From Dipetalonema caudispina (Eukaryota; Nematoda; Chromadorea; Rhabditida; Onchocercidae), in assembly GCA_013365325.1 (NCBI GenBank), contig JABVXV010000402.1, positions 1 to 50,318 on the forward strand: a DNA stretch of 50,318 nucleotides. The letters run 5' to 3'. The position numbers and the translations under genes are program-made. Within the stretch, counting starts at the first letter, position 1. Every line of letters starts with the position of its first letter. The notes under the pieces were generated by a model. It did not search any database, was not told where the DNA came from, and worked only from the letters and a program-made list of their open reading frames with translations. Positions 37,708 through 50,249 of this stretch are shown here, in pieces.

Positions 37708-40433
37708 ATGTCCGGTAAAACTGATAGTAAAGTTTTAGGTTTAAAAGCATCTGATACGGTTGGTGATTGGGTGGTGGTCAAGAAATTGGGTAGAGGTGGT
37801 TGTGGAGCTGTATTTGAAGTATGCGCAAAAGTAGGTTATGCTAAACTATTTCAAGTTTATCAACATTTAGTAATAATTACTCAGTCTTGTAGCACTAAAA
37901 ATAACAATATTACTATTGGTGATGAAAATAAACTTTATAATCTGATATAAATTCTAAATTTATCATTATCTGATATTCAGTCAAAATATTCAAAATTTTT
38001 GAAAACTTTGCAATTTTTCCTTCGCCCCGTTCGAAGGAATACAAATTAATACCAATACTTGAAATGTATTTCTAAATGAGCTTACCAAATTTAGCATGCA
38101 AATGAAACAAAACATCTAGCAATGAAAGTGGAATCACGTGATTTAGATCATAATGATCAATTACTTCGAGCAGAAGCTAGTATTTTAAAACGTATGCAAT
38201 ATTCCAAACATGTACCCATTTTCATTGCAGCAGGTAATGTAATTAATCCAATTTATGAACTAATTTACTAAAATATAAATTTGAAAATAAGAAAAAATAA
38301 TCGATCGATTTAGACGATTAATTACTGTATAATTATGCATTATAAAATAAATGAAACATAGGAGTACTACAATTTACTACTTGGACATTAATACGTAATA
38401 ATTAAGTACATTCGCTGTTAAGACGTAATAATTAAGGATTATTTTGATTAAAATTTTGTTAAATTTTTATTAAAATTAATTTGAATTGAATAGCTTTCTA
38501 GGTCGTACAGCAATGTTCAATTTTCTACTTATGGAATTACTTGGAAAATCACTTAGTGAATTACATAAAATAGCACCACATCGACAATTCACAATGGCTA
38601 CTGTTCTAAAAATTGCTCTTCAAGCTCTTAATGTAATGCTTTCTCTTTCTATTTCTAATCTTTTATTTTTAACATTTAACATTTTCTGTTATTATTAAAC
38701 TTTTTCTCAAAATAATCTCTTCTAAAGTTTTTGTGAAAAAAACTTTTTTTTTCACTTCTAACGAAACTCAACTCATTTTCAACATTCATCCAAAATAAAA
38801 TCTTCCAAATATCCGTTAGAGTTGTTTATCAAAGATTTCCAAATTCTCATTAAAATTAACAATGTATAATTTTCTTATTTCTCTAAGAGAAGAAGTAATT
38901 ATTAAATTTTTAAAATTTCAATGAGATACAACCAAACGTTTCTCTTCATTCTAAGGCTCTTCGTGATCTTCACAGTATCTACTTTGTACATCGCGATGTA
39001 AAACCTGGAAATTTTGCAAGCGGTTTGAAAAATGTTAACATATTATATATCCTGGATTTCGGCTTATCACGACAATTTGCTACATATGACACGACAACGA
39101 GAGCGCTTAAATTACGCAAACCACGTGCACGTGCATCATTTCGTGGTACCGTCGCATACTGCAGTATTAATGTACATAAACACTTGGAACAAGGACGTCA
39201 CGACGATTTATGGTATCCAAGAATAGAATTAATGATTGGGTGATATAACTCTCATATCTCCAAGATAAATGAAATAGAAATAAGAGTGATGGTTGGGTAC
39301 TTCCAGAAGTAACTATCACATAACTAATTAGTCTCATCCCTCTATAAAAATGACTCATTGTCTTGTCATAAATCTACAAAAAGATTAAGAAAGTTCAGCA
39401 ATTATCAAAACGTTTAAGTTATTAAAATGGTAATTTTTCAGCTATAAGTAAAACAAAGAGAGAAAAAGGAATATTTAATCATAAGATGCCAAATTAATTG
39501 AACTTCAAAAAAAATGCATACTGTAATTAATTACACGAGAATAATATTGAGTTTACAATTGAAACCTAACGAGAATTAAGGAAAAAATAAATAAAACACA
39601 TAGTAAATTATTAGGAGTGCAATTCTTCGTTCTCCATTAAAATGATTAGTAAAGCTAGCCAAGTACTATTTCATATTTGAATAATAAAGAAAGATACAAT
39701 AAATATTAAGGTCAATGATGTATATGTTAATTGAATTTATTGCTGGCCGTCTACCATGGAAAGGTTTGGATCGGAAAGAAACTGCTGTTATCAAGCAAAC
39801 GATTAGTAATAGAAGATTGCTTCAGGTAAATGTATGAAATGTTCTTTTGAAGGCCAGTTTGAATTATAAAATTTAGTGCTTTTTTGAAAGGAAAAAAAAA
39901 AAAATTAAACTAGCTATATAATACTTTTACAATTCGAATTAGACAACAATTTGAGCAGTACGCAGATTTTCCCACAATTGGTGAGACAACAAGCAAAGTA
40001 TAACACTAACAGTGGATTGTACGAAAATGGTTTTTTAAAAATGCAAACTCAACGAATCTGACAACTGCAAAAATTAAACAATTCAAAAGTTGAGGGCTGC
40101 CCGAAGCAATTTGGTGTTATCTTGGAATACATCTCTTTACTTCGTTATCATCATCGACCCGATTATGATCAAATTGAAAATCTATTCGTGGTTGCCATTC
40201 AACGACGTAACATCGACCGGAAGGCCCCTTTCGAATGGGGTAATCCGAAAACTCACGAATATATTCCTCATATGAAAGGACCACATGAACAAGCGGAAGT
40301 AGTGTCAGCTACAACGAAACAGTTGACCAAAGAGATAGCAACAGCCACAGGAGGCAGAGGAGAAAAACCAAAAGCTGGACAACCGGAATCAACGTTAATG
40401 GAATATAGGATGGATATAACACAATGTACGTGA
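37708..40433 (+). CDS. TTBK/casein kinase 1-type protein kinase
   Basis: Serine/threonine kinase of the tau-tubulin kinase branch of CK1, a family greatly expanded in nematodes. Six exons join in phase: 37708-37830, 38095-38233, 38502-38632, 38956-39212, 39711-39825, 40095-40433, giving 367 aa. Visible motifs: glycine loop GRGGCGAVFEV, Lys52 in AMKVES, HRDVKPGNF with catalytic Asp145, DFGLSR with metal-binding Asp165, and the CK1-type activation segment FRGTVAYCSINVHKHLEQGR in place of APE. The C-lobe ends with HHRPDYDQIENLF, and about 70 residues of charged tail follow. All catalytic residues are present, so it is probably active. The exon 6 acceptor (TTGAG|GGC) is weak and was set by phase. 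Substrate and tissue cannot be read from sequence; many nematode relatives act in the male germ line. Confidence 0.92.
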
Positions 40434-42193
40434 CAGTGCAAAAAACGGATACACGTATTTGATCATACGCATAATACATTTCAGTATTATAATTAGGTAC
40501 AAAGCCGGCAGGAATGTAAACATTGCCTAAAAGACGAAAGTTCTTCAATTGACAGCCATTACGAATATGCAAAATAATTTTCTTTATGATACCTTTTTGC
40601 ACTTCTACTTGGTATTATACTTATCACCGTAAATATAAAGCGAAAAAAAAACATTTTACAGAGCTCTATAACTTGGATTACAATGTGCCGAAATGTAAAA
40701 TAAACTGCTGGCTTAAAAAATACATTTAAAACTATTTAGATCACTTTTTATCACTAGAATAGATGACCAACAATATGCTAAAAAAGCCCGTCACTCACGC
40801 TCACAATACTATTCACAATAACAAAATGAAATGCTAAGAAAGCAACAAAAAATGAATACGGCACTTGAAACCACCGCTAATCTCAGCGGAGATCATACCA
40901 TAATGTGAAGATATAAACAGGAAAAAAAAAAGTTGAAATGAAATATACCCAGTTTAAATGATGGGTTACAAGCAGAAAGACAGCCACAGTTATTGCAAAA
41001 GAAAGAAAGAAAGACCATTCCAGTAGAGAATGATCATATAAACAAGCTCACAACAAAAAAGTATGTGAAATTTAAAAAATTTCTCGAGTACAAAAGAATG
41101 ATGAATGAAAAGGTGGTAATTGTCAAAAACATTTCCCTTTGATTTAACTCTTGAGAGAAGATAATTTTTTTACATCGTCTTTTGAGCTCAGAGCAACAGT
41201 CACCTCTTCCTTTAATGGTAGTGGGCAGCTGAAACACAATAAACAGCTATTATTTTTCGAAAATTGGAATAATGAAGAACAACAAGATTTAGTCAATATC
41301 TATACTGAGTACTTATTGATATCTACAACCAGCATTACATATTAAAGGGTCGCAGTGAAGAGTTTGTACCAGAAAAAGGAGTTTAAACCAGGAAAAAAAT
41401 TACTAATCAGGTTTCACTGTGTTAAATACCAAATTACAACTATACCAAAAATGCTAAGTTGGGATGTCAAGAATATTCACAATACTTGAGTTCCCATCGT
41501 AACACTATTTTACAACATCTGGAAATCGTAAAGAGTAAATTCTAATACATGCAAATTGTAAATCATGAAACGATCAAAAATTATATTACTATGTAATTAA
41601 GAAAATGAAGCGAAAAATAGAGACTAGGCAGAGTGATGAAAAAACCGAACTTTTGCTCAAAACTGCACAGGCTCCAAAATGAGCAAAGATATACTCCGGG
41701 AATGTTCTTTCTTAGAGGTATGTATCATGCCAGTACTGCGAACGCTTGCGACCACCCTGACATGCCAGACGATCAGTTAGATGGAGTTCTCCATCAACCT
41801 TAACATTACTTTATATTTTGTGCAGTTGTTATCTCATCCACTATTCCGGCAACATCCATCGCTAAAATTGACAACCTTTTCGTTTCTTTAATTTAGCTAA
41901 GTTTAAAGCATTCTACGTCTCGAACCATGCAAGTTTATAAAAAATTCCTTACCATCATTAAAAATTATACTTCCCACTAAAAGACAAGATAGACAGGTTG
42001 GAAAATGCCAACAAATCCACTTCCACTAAACTATTTCCCCATTTACCATAACCTTTAGTTTTCCCATTTTCCGGAAACAATATGAGAGCGGTGTTTAAAC
42101 GATGAAAACAACTGCATTCTTTCAAGCTATCTTTCACAAGACATTAAATAATTGCGAAAAATCTAATCGAGGAAGTTTAATGTATTTCAAAAT
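40434..42193. other. Convergent intergenic gap, nothing recognised
   Basis: About 1.75 kb between the 3' ends of the kinase gene (+) and the FLYWCH-like gene (-). A-rich, with short unsupported open frames only. Confidence 0.55.
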
Positions 42194-45100
42194 TCAGTAG
42201 ACTTTTTGCAAAGGATTCTTCCAAGGAGAAATGAACAAGTTTAATCGATTTTCCTTATAGTTCAATATCCTCTGCTCATAACGATGTAGGGGAATTCAAA
42301 TGTTGAATATTAACTGATGAGACAAAAGACTGAGCTGGAAATGGAAAGAGAATTAATGATACCTTTGGCTCCTTATCGTCTTTGACATTTTGCAAAACCT
42401 CTTTTTTCATTTCCCGATCGAACTGTTTCATCCGGAGAGCTGATGATGTATACAGCTGGCATAACTCGTTATGTAATGGATATGCTTTACCAACAATAGT
42501 ATTATTGACCATGGTAATGTAAGCCGTTCGACCAGCACCATTTTTCTTTTTCAGCCAATCACAGCGAGAACAACGATAGTAAGCTCGCGTTGCCTGTTTT
42601 GTACTTTGCCTGTATACACGATAGCCATCGTTTTCTGCTATTGCGATAAGTCCCAAATTGCCACGCCGATTCAACAATCGTATAATTTCAACTTTACTTA
42701 CCTGAAACTAAATTATGAAAATTATCACCAGTATGCATACATTTATGTTTAGCATGCGATATCATTTAGAACATTTACAGTTTCATAATGAAAACCTCAG
42801 TGATTTTAATAAATCACTAGCAGAAAAAGCATTTACCACCTTTCTTTCAACAACCTCCACTGAAGTTCTAAATTCAAACAATCAAATATTCAATCGTGGC
42901 AGAAATTCACCAATTTCACTCGAAAGGATTTGGTCGAGTAGCTCAAAATTTATCAGCTCCAAATCACATCAATGATTTCATTTAACATGAACTTGATGAA
43001 ATATGAGAATGTGTTAGAGTGAGGAGGTAAATATTATGATGCAAACGATCAAATATGATTGGAGAGAGAGTACACTAAAGCAAGTATTCACTGTTCTGAT
43101 AACTAGAGAATTAAACATTGTGATTTAAAATTATACAACTATTTTCAACAAAAACATACATCAATTTCCTCTTTGGTGCTTAAGTCGTAGACATCTGTGC
43201 TCCAAACTGTTTCATCATTCTCATATGCTACATCGCTACAACTTGCTGAACAATTCATCAACTCCGTATACGTTTTCACATCGCCATTTTCCTGTAAATT
43301 ACTACAACTAATATGAATTTTTACCCAGAGCTTTTTAAATGCATAAAGGAATTTCGAGTTTTTAAATCAAATCACTTACATTTATATTTTATTTCTTTTA
43401 GTATTTGTACTTACGTACCACGCTTAGTACTTCCTAAAGTAAAACTACGATACCCTAAATCCTGCCTCAGTATTCGGCACAATTTAAGGAAGAAAGGAAG
43501 ACGTTCGAAATGATTTGCTAATTTAGTTTTCGAACTATATCATAATTTATTAATTCAAATACAACATTCCCAAAATAAGCTTTTAAGATCTAAAAGAAAA
43601 GTCAAAGATTTTAAACACCAAACCCTCGAAAAGCGAGGCATCCTAAAATGGAAAGTAAATAAGATAGAACCGAAAAGAAAAAACAAAAACGATTACACTT
43701 TCCACTTCCACAATACGATATTGTGACTCGTTATCGGTATCGTCATTTTCTTTCGGCTCGATAATAGAAGCGGCAGATATATGTTCCTGAAATACACACA
43801 CTAGAGCTGGTTCAAAGGTAATATTTGCAAATATTCCTCCATAGTTTTCATAAAAACGTCACTTTTGAGCAACAACATTTTTGCCAAAATTAGAAAAAGT
43901 AAAGAGGACAGATAAAACTTCATTTATCACTGGTGTACCGTTAGGAGGATGGAATCACTTATACTGCTAATGGAACCTATTTGCTTGTTTTTTTTTTCTT
44001 CCAATGCTTTCACTACCTTTTCTTTTAATGCTCTCACTTTTGAACGAACAATATAACGAGAGAGAGATTTCCCGAAGATGACATTCAGTAGCTCTGTTCC
44101 CTTCCTTTCAGAAATAGTACCACCAGCGATCCAGTGTAACACACAGTCCACATCTTCCAGCGACCAATCAGGCTCACCCCTAAATTCAAAAATCTCTAGA
44201 AATAAAGAAATAAATCTAAAACCTCAGCAAGCCTTGCTAACTTGATCAGCAAGAGAAAACTGAATTCAAAATTCATTATGCTGAGCCAAGCTTTTAATAC
44301 ATACAATCGAGCCAGGTCTGTTGCTATTGGCCTATCAGCCCTCCGTCCCGACCTGTCGCCTAACTAAATACGTACTTTTCCAGAGACCGATCAAATGGTT
44401 ATTTCCTTTCTCAAGGATACCATTCTGTTCGCGAATCATACACGTGCACCACCAGCTAACTTTGCTTCCATGACTGCGACGACATTTGTTAAAGAATTTA
44501 TCTGACGAACGGTTCGATTTTCTACATGATAACAAAGTAACAAGCCAACACCCTTCGCTTATCCATCGCCACCTTCATCAGAGACAACAATTTCTGTTCT
44601 TCCGCGTTTGTCGGTGACCACAGCATATCTCGCTTGCGTATGTCGATTGTTTCAAAACGACAACCCATCCTGAAGTGATCGATGTAGCTCTTTCTGGCTG
44701 TTTCGATTAATCGATGTAACTCTTCAACGTTTAAATTTGCCTTTTCGTCGCCATTATCTTCAATAGGCTACTGTGATGCATACCATTGGTTTCTCGATTG
44801 CTGTAGATATAACCATTCACTTCCTTTATAACAACGACGCTCACCTTCACCTGGGCCTTAGGATTTCAATCCTTGAAATTTGGTTTGATCCCCTTAAATA
44901 CTTCTCTCGAAGAAAAAAATGTCGCCCGGTGCTGCCATCTTCAAATCATGCAGAAAGAAAAACCGCATTGAAAAATCCAAGTGTAAAAAAAAACGGATAC
45001 CCTGCTCCTCAGTTTTATTTTGTCCTGAATCAAATTTTCAAAATAATTGCTGTTAATTCCTTACAATGATAGGTAGTATCCACTATTGCAGTTTAATAGA

Positions 45101-45361
45101 GTTCTAACTATATTTCGTCTATTGCTTATAACCAAAGAAACAGGATCATAATTATGATCAAAATTGGAAAGAGGAGCGCAGAATAAAAGTAATTAGCTGA
45201 CCTGAAGTTTTTCTATCAAGGAAGAAATCTAAAGGAAAACGATTTAAAACTTATTATCCTGCTCCTAATACATCAACAACAACAGAAATTTAAAAAAGAA
45301 ATATTTACTTGTCCTTAACCGATGAATCTAACGCTGTTGTTGTGGCTGCTGCAACACTCAT
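42194..45361 (-). CDS. Protein with FLYWCH-like zinc-binding domain
   Basis: Nine minus-strand exons give a continuous frame of about 405 aa: 45361-45320, 45228-45202, 44767-44552, 44501-44442, 44172-43939, 43786-43697, 43291-43160, 42701-42363, 42271-42194. Exons 3 and 5 to 8 are the most convincing; the exon 4/5 junction has two options (start at 44172 or 44179). Residues about 282-348 look like a FLYWCH finger: DGYRVYRQ, then YYRCSRC (C311, C314), then a YITMV strand and LHNELC (H344, C348), with Cys as last ligand in place of the usual His. The middle is acidic (EPKENDDTDNESQ). An upstream helical block (EDVDCVLHWIAGG...) is unknown to me. FLYWCH domains bind DNA or protein in nematode FLH factors; a regulatory role is inference. 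Confidence 0.65.
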
Positions 45362-46136
45362 CCTGCCAACTCCTCTACACTCCGTGATTTTTTTCTTGCT
45401 TCGGCTTTTCTTAAACCATCTAAAATTTGAACAAAGTTTAACCAATAGAGATTAAGGCTCCAGACTTTTAACATAAATTGAATGAGCCAAAAGTAGCTGC
45501 TAATTATAAATAGTGAATGTAACAATTAGAAGAAAAAAAACAATAACTGTGGCTAGCTAAATTTACAACGAGAAGTTAATAATGTCTTTCTTTTCTTACG
45601 GAAAATAAATCCACAACACTTGGTAATTATATTGATATAATACAAAAAGTCGTTTACAAATAAAAGTTTAACCCGCATACTTAAATTCTTAATCGTTTTC
45701 AAAATCAAGCTGACTTATAATGACACCATAAACTACACTTACAAACTGCAATATTAACAGTAGACGACCCAACCTAATTCATATCTGGCTAGTTTAACAG
45801 AAAAAGATAACTTTATCCAGTATATCCATTATTATAAAGGTAGATTCATAATCATATGCTAGATAAATGTTCAGAAACAGTGTAAAGTTGTAATATCCTT
45901 CAAGTATTTCTTGAAAAAGAATTCAGAATGTAATAACATTACCTTTCCGTATCGATGTCGAAATGAAGCGTTAAATCCAAGAATGAGGTAGTTACAATCT
46001 ATACAATATTACGTCATTCCAAATGGAATAATCCTAGAAATGTGAACCTGAATGAACAAATAACAAATAATTGCTTAATATATAAACAAACATCAAAATG
46101 CTTGCATATGAAAATCAAATGAAAAAATTATGGGAA

Positions 46137-46487
46137 ATATCTTATGGCAAATCATTTATTGATCTTATCTATAGGGAATATCTTATTGATCATATCCATA
46201 GAGAATATCTTATGGCAAATCATTTATTGATCCTATCCATAGGTAATACCTCACGACAAATCATTTATTGATCTTATCCATAAAGAGTATCTTATGGCAA
46301 ATCATTTATTGATCCTATCCATAAGTAATACCTCACGACAAATCATTTATTGATCTTATCCATAAAGAGTATCTTATGGCAAATCATTTATTGATCCTAT
46401 CCATAGAGAATATCTTATGGCAGATCATTTATTGATCTTATCCATAGAGAATATCTTATGGCAGATCATTTATTGATCCTATCCATC
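46137..46487. repeat. 41-bp minisatellite, nine units
   Basis: The unit runs AATATCTTATGGCAAATCAT then TTATTGATCCTATCCATAGAG. Nine units are present; the second is shortened to 27 bp. Units 4-5 and 6-7 form an 82-bp higher-order dimer in which a variant (AATACCTCACGACAAATC) alternates with the standard unit. The last two units share CAGATC in place of CAAATC. It lies in an intergenic region. Confidence 0.95.
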
Positions 46488-47169
46488 TTATCGTTACAGC
46501 CATCAGCAACAGAATGAAACTCATTTTTATGCGCTCCATTAAGACCTTACACCGTTGAACAAATCGAACTTCAACTTTTCCTGTGACGTAACGTGAAAAC
46601 TGATTTGTCTCAAGAAAAAAAGGCAGAAACACCCAATACACCTCGAGATATATCGGGATATGCTGGAAATAATGTATGGAGGAATACTACTATTGTTATA
46701 ATGGATACTCATTATTTGTGAGAATAATGACCAGTTTTTTTTTTTTTTTTGAATATTTTCCAATCAGTGTTATATACTTAAATGCCTAAATATGTAACAA
46801 ATGAAATTCAAAACTCAATTTCCAATTGATTTAGCCCTTCATTAATCCAAGAAATTGATCAATTCAAATCCTAATTCGTATGCATTTGAGAAAATGATGA
46901 ATTATACTTTCATAGTAATTCAACGACAATACTTAATAATATCAAAATATCCGAAAGAGTATAGTTGATCGTAATTGACCTTACCACTTCTAATAATCAA
47001 TCTTTTTTAATTAACAATGTCCTTTCATCTTGTCATTAAAGATCAAGAGTATTCTGAATATTTTATTGATTTTTCATGCATCTTTTATTTTTTAAATTTA
47101 ATGAACTTCATTTACTGCAATGTTTCAGGGCTTTTATGCTAGCCAAATGTTTGTGATAGTTATAGAATT

Positions 47170-47212
47170 CCCCCCGCAACCCCCCCTTACCCCCTTGTCC
47201 CCCCCCCCTCCC
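47170..47212 (-). promoter_or_regulatory. C-tract with G-quadruplex / i-motif potential
   Basis: Runs of 6, 7, 5 and 10 cytosines separated by GCAA, TTA and TTGT, then T and three more C. The minus strand therefore carries four G-runs of five or more with loops of 3-4 bases. It lies about 450 bp upstream of the eIF4E start. Folding and function are inferred. Confidence 0.7.
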
Positions 47213-47656
47213 GCTAATTCTGTCTCTCTTTCCTCTCATAATCTCTCACTAAAATTTGATCGAAATGGGACGGCCGGCATTTCGCGGTTTGATAAGACAT
47301 TTTTCTTGGGCCCAATAGATGGATGATATTGGAATAGGCGGTATAATCTTTGAAATGCTTTTTCAATTTTTGAGAATCTTTAAGGCATTTTTGATGATTG
47401 GCTCTTTTCTAGAGCCTATATTTTAAATGGAGTGGGACATTTAATTTGTCAAAATAGGGTAGTTTTTTTCTTTTTTTCTTTTTTTTTTTTAACAGTAGGA
47501 TACTGAAGTTGTAGAAGCCCATGGTTTTATGTGTTTCCTCGTTGAATTACCATTAATAAACGAAAGTTTGAATATCTCGTGACTTTTCCACAATGTTACT
47601 TATGATTTATTTATTTAATATACTTTTTACTAAATAACTTCAGAACAGGTGCCATT

Positions 47657-49376
47657 ATGGCTATTGATGATTCAGCACCGGAACGTTCAGAACCTGAGAT
47701 GATGGTTGTAGTGAAATGTAACGGTGATGCGGTTCATCATCCAGATAAGGAAACGGATCTTTCTTGTAGTTCACCGGTATGTTTATGTTTGTTTTCAATT
47801 TCTTTAATTCATTATCGGATTAAAGATTGATTGAATAATTTGTATTTGTTTTCAGAAAATTGATGCGTTAATTACGAGTCATCCACTGAAATATGTTTGG
47901 ACGTATTGGTATTTAAATGATCAACGTGACAAAAGTTGGGAAAAACGGCTTAAAGTTGTGTCTAATTTTGGTACGGTGGAAGAATTTTGGGCGTAAGTGT
48001 TTTTTTTTTTTTTTTTTTTTTTTAGTATTCTTTTAATTTCATCCATCTTTCTGAGTACTATAATAATTTACAAAGAACCATGAAACTATTGGACACGCAA
48101 TGTCTTTGAAATCATTAATGATTCTCCGGTAGTTTCGTCTACCCTTATTGGTTCGCCTATTTTTCCTTATTTGTAATTGCTGGTAATTTCATCTTCTCCT
48201 TACTCCTAACGGTTAGTATCATTATGTGCGACAGAATTAATCTTAAATGAACAAAATTAGGAATTGGTTCCGATGCGGAAAACATTTTGAACAGAAGTTC
48301 CTGCAGTTTAGGAGATGAAACAAGCATTTCTTTTACAGTTAAGGAAATTTCATAACCTTCATAAATTTCAGTCTTTATGTTAATATTCGCCCACCGTCAT
48401 TATTACCAACGGCTTGCGATTATAGTGTTTTCAAAAAGGATATTCAGCCGATGTGGGAGGTTCCGGAAAATGCCAAAGGTGGTCGCTGGCTGATAACGGT
48501 ATTATTTGATTTCAACATAATGGTTGGATAGATGTTATTATGTAAAGCTGTACGCATCTCAAATTCTATTCAGATAATTCTAATATTTTTGGGTTTTCTG
48601 GTTGTTTCCCTTACTACCAAAACTTATTTAGCTATCTAATATATTTGCAGATTGATAAATCTAGGCATCACGACCTATTGGATGTAATCTGGTTGGAAGT
48701 GCTGCTGGCTGTGATAGGTCAACAATTCGGTAAATATACGGCGGACATATGCGGCGTAGTTGTCAACATAAGAAATAAGGGGTCTAAGGTAAGCCTTTGG
48801 TATTTATTTGAGCTGAATCAGTAGTCAGCAAGCCAATGTTATCATTTTTAGATCAGTATTTGGACAACAGATTGTAACAACGATGAGTCTAATTGCAAAA
48901 TTGGGTAATTTTCTTCTTCTTTTATATTTGTTTTTTGAAAACATAAATTTTAATATAAGTAATGCAAACATATATTGGGAGTACATTATATTCCTATGCA
49001 GTACATGCAACAGATTGAAATGTAATTTACTACCAGGAATATCAAGGGTTTTATCCGGCTTCGGACTTATCACTGTTGTTTATATTATTGTGGTGCTATT
49101 ACCAGCTGCGAAAATCATGCCAGATCAGCAATTATATAAGTGTACTATCTTGACTTTTTATTTTCATGACTTTAGAAAGCAAATTTGATTATCTGAATGA
49201 GATGTTTTCCGTCTTTTTGTAGAGAAATATTGAAGCAGAAGTTGATGAACCCGGATATCGATTCGAAAATTCAGCGACCAATATTTGATGTGCTTCGCTA
49301 TGAGGATCACCAGGAAGTGCAGAACAAGAGTTCTAGTTCGGTGAAAGCCAAACATATTATTACAGCTTCGGACTAG
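47657..49376 (+). CDS. EIF4E: Cap-binding translation initiation factor eIF4E
   Basis: Binds the mRNA m7G cap and recruits eIF4G. Six exons join in phase: 47657-47776, 47856-47992, 48372-48498, 48651-48788, 48852-48904, 49223-49376, giving 242 aa. Key sites: HPLKYVWTYWYL with the first cap-stacking Trp, MWE with the second Trp and the guanine-binding Glu, GGRWLIT, WLEVLLAVIGQQF for eIF4G/4E-BP contact, VVNIRNKGSKISIWTT with the basic residues for cap phosphates. It looks like a class I eIF4E and not 4EHP, because both stacking Trp residues are present. The Ser/Lys-rich tail (NKSSSSVKAK) and the acidic N-terminus are variable in the family. Nematodes carry several isoforms; which ife gene this matches is not clear. 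TTCAGAACAG just upstream of the ATG may be a trans-splice acceptor. Confidence 0.95.
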
Positions 49377-49784
49377 TAATGCACTAAGCCTTATATGAAA
49401 GAAAATTACATATTTTTTCTGCGGGTTCTACATTTTTGTTTTCCGTGGTGTTATTAATGGGGAACTGGAATATATGTTTGTAATGTATGCTAGAAAAGTG
49501 TTTTTATTTTTTAAAGAAATTAAAAGTTCTTTAGCTTTCATACAGGCTCATCGGATTTTATCTTGTTTTATTGTGACTTGGTTTTTTTTTTTTTCTTTTA
49601 GAAAAAAAAAAAAAAAAAAACCTTACAGTGTTGAGAAGGAAATACACTGTAGTGGTCAAAGAGCCATTTGAAGCAAAAGATAGGTTCAGAATATGTTACT
49701 AAGTAGGCTGAACAAAAATTTAACGATATTAGGTTATGGAAACTGGAAACTGGCTGGATGAGCAATAGTGCGGGTATGGATTTG

Positions 49785-49797
49785 TATATGTGTATGT

Positions 49798-49829
<32 letters not shown>

Positions 49830-49858
49830 TGTATGTGTATGTGTAAATGGATGTATGT
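49785..49858. repeat. (TG)n / TATG microsatellite
   Basis: About twelve uninterrupted TG units (around 49805-49829) flanked by TATG units, about 410 bp after the eIF4E stop. Confidence 0.9.
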
Positions 49859-50097
49859 ATGTTAATCATTTCGGATGGTTTTGGACGTTTTGGAATGTTT
49901 GTTAACTAACTTTGGTGTGCTGTTATGATAATGTATTTTTGAAATACTTTTGTTATGACATATGATGTATTACAAAGCATTAACAGTAAATGTTAGAATG
50001 GACGGGTCAAATGCCGTGAAAGGATTGTCACTATTCGATAAGGTAATGATATACCGTATCTTTGCTACCTACAAAAGGTTCATACTGCTAGTAGTTT

Positions 50098-50194
50098 TAT
50101 TACGATTATTATTACTGTTATCATTATTATTTTATTACCATTATTATTATTATTATTGTTATTATTATTATCATTATTATTATTATTATCATTA

Positions 50195-50246
<52 letters not shown>

Positions 50247-50249
50247 CAC

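Larger units (their letters stand above)
45362..47656. other. Divergent gap with minisatellite and C-tract
   Basis: About 2.3 kb between the divergent starts of the FLYWCH-like gene (-) and eIF4E (+). It holds the 41-bp minisatellite at 46137-46487 and the C-tract at 47170-47212. No other gene was recognised. Confidence 0.6.

Noticed and set aside
43927..44535. Separate short genes suggested by isolated minus-strand open frames
   Set aside because: They are exons or shadows of the single nine-exon FLYWCH-like gene; phase joins them.
48883..49188. 101-codon open frame between eIF4E exons 5 and 6
   Set aside because: It lies largely in the last eIF4E intron and reads as hydrophobic filler; splicing from 48904 to 49223 restores the eIF4E frame.
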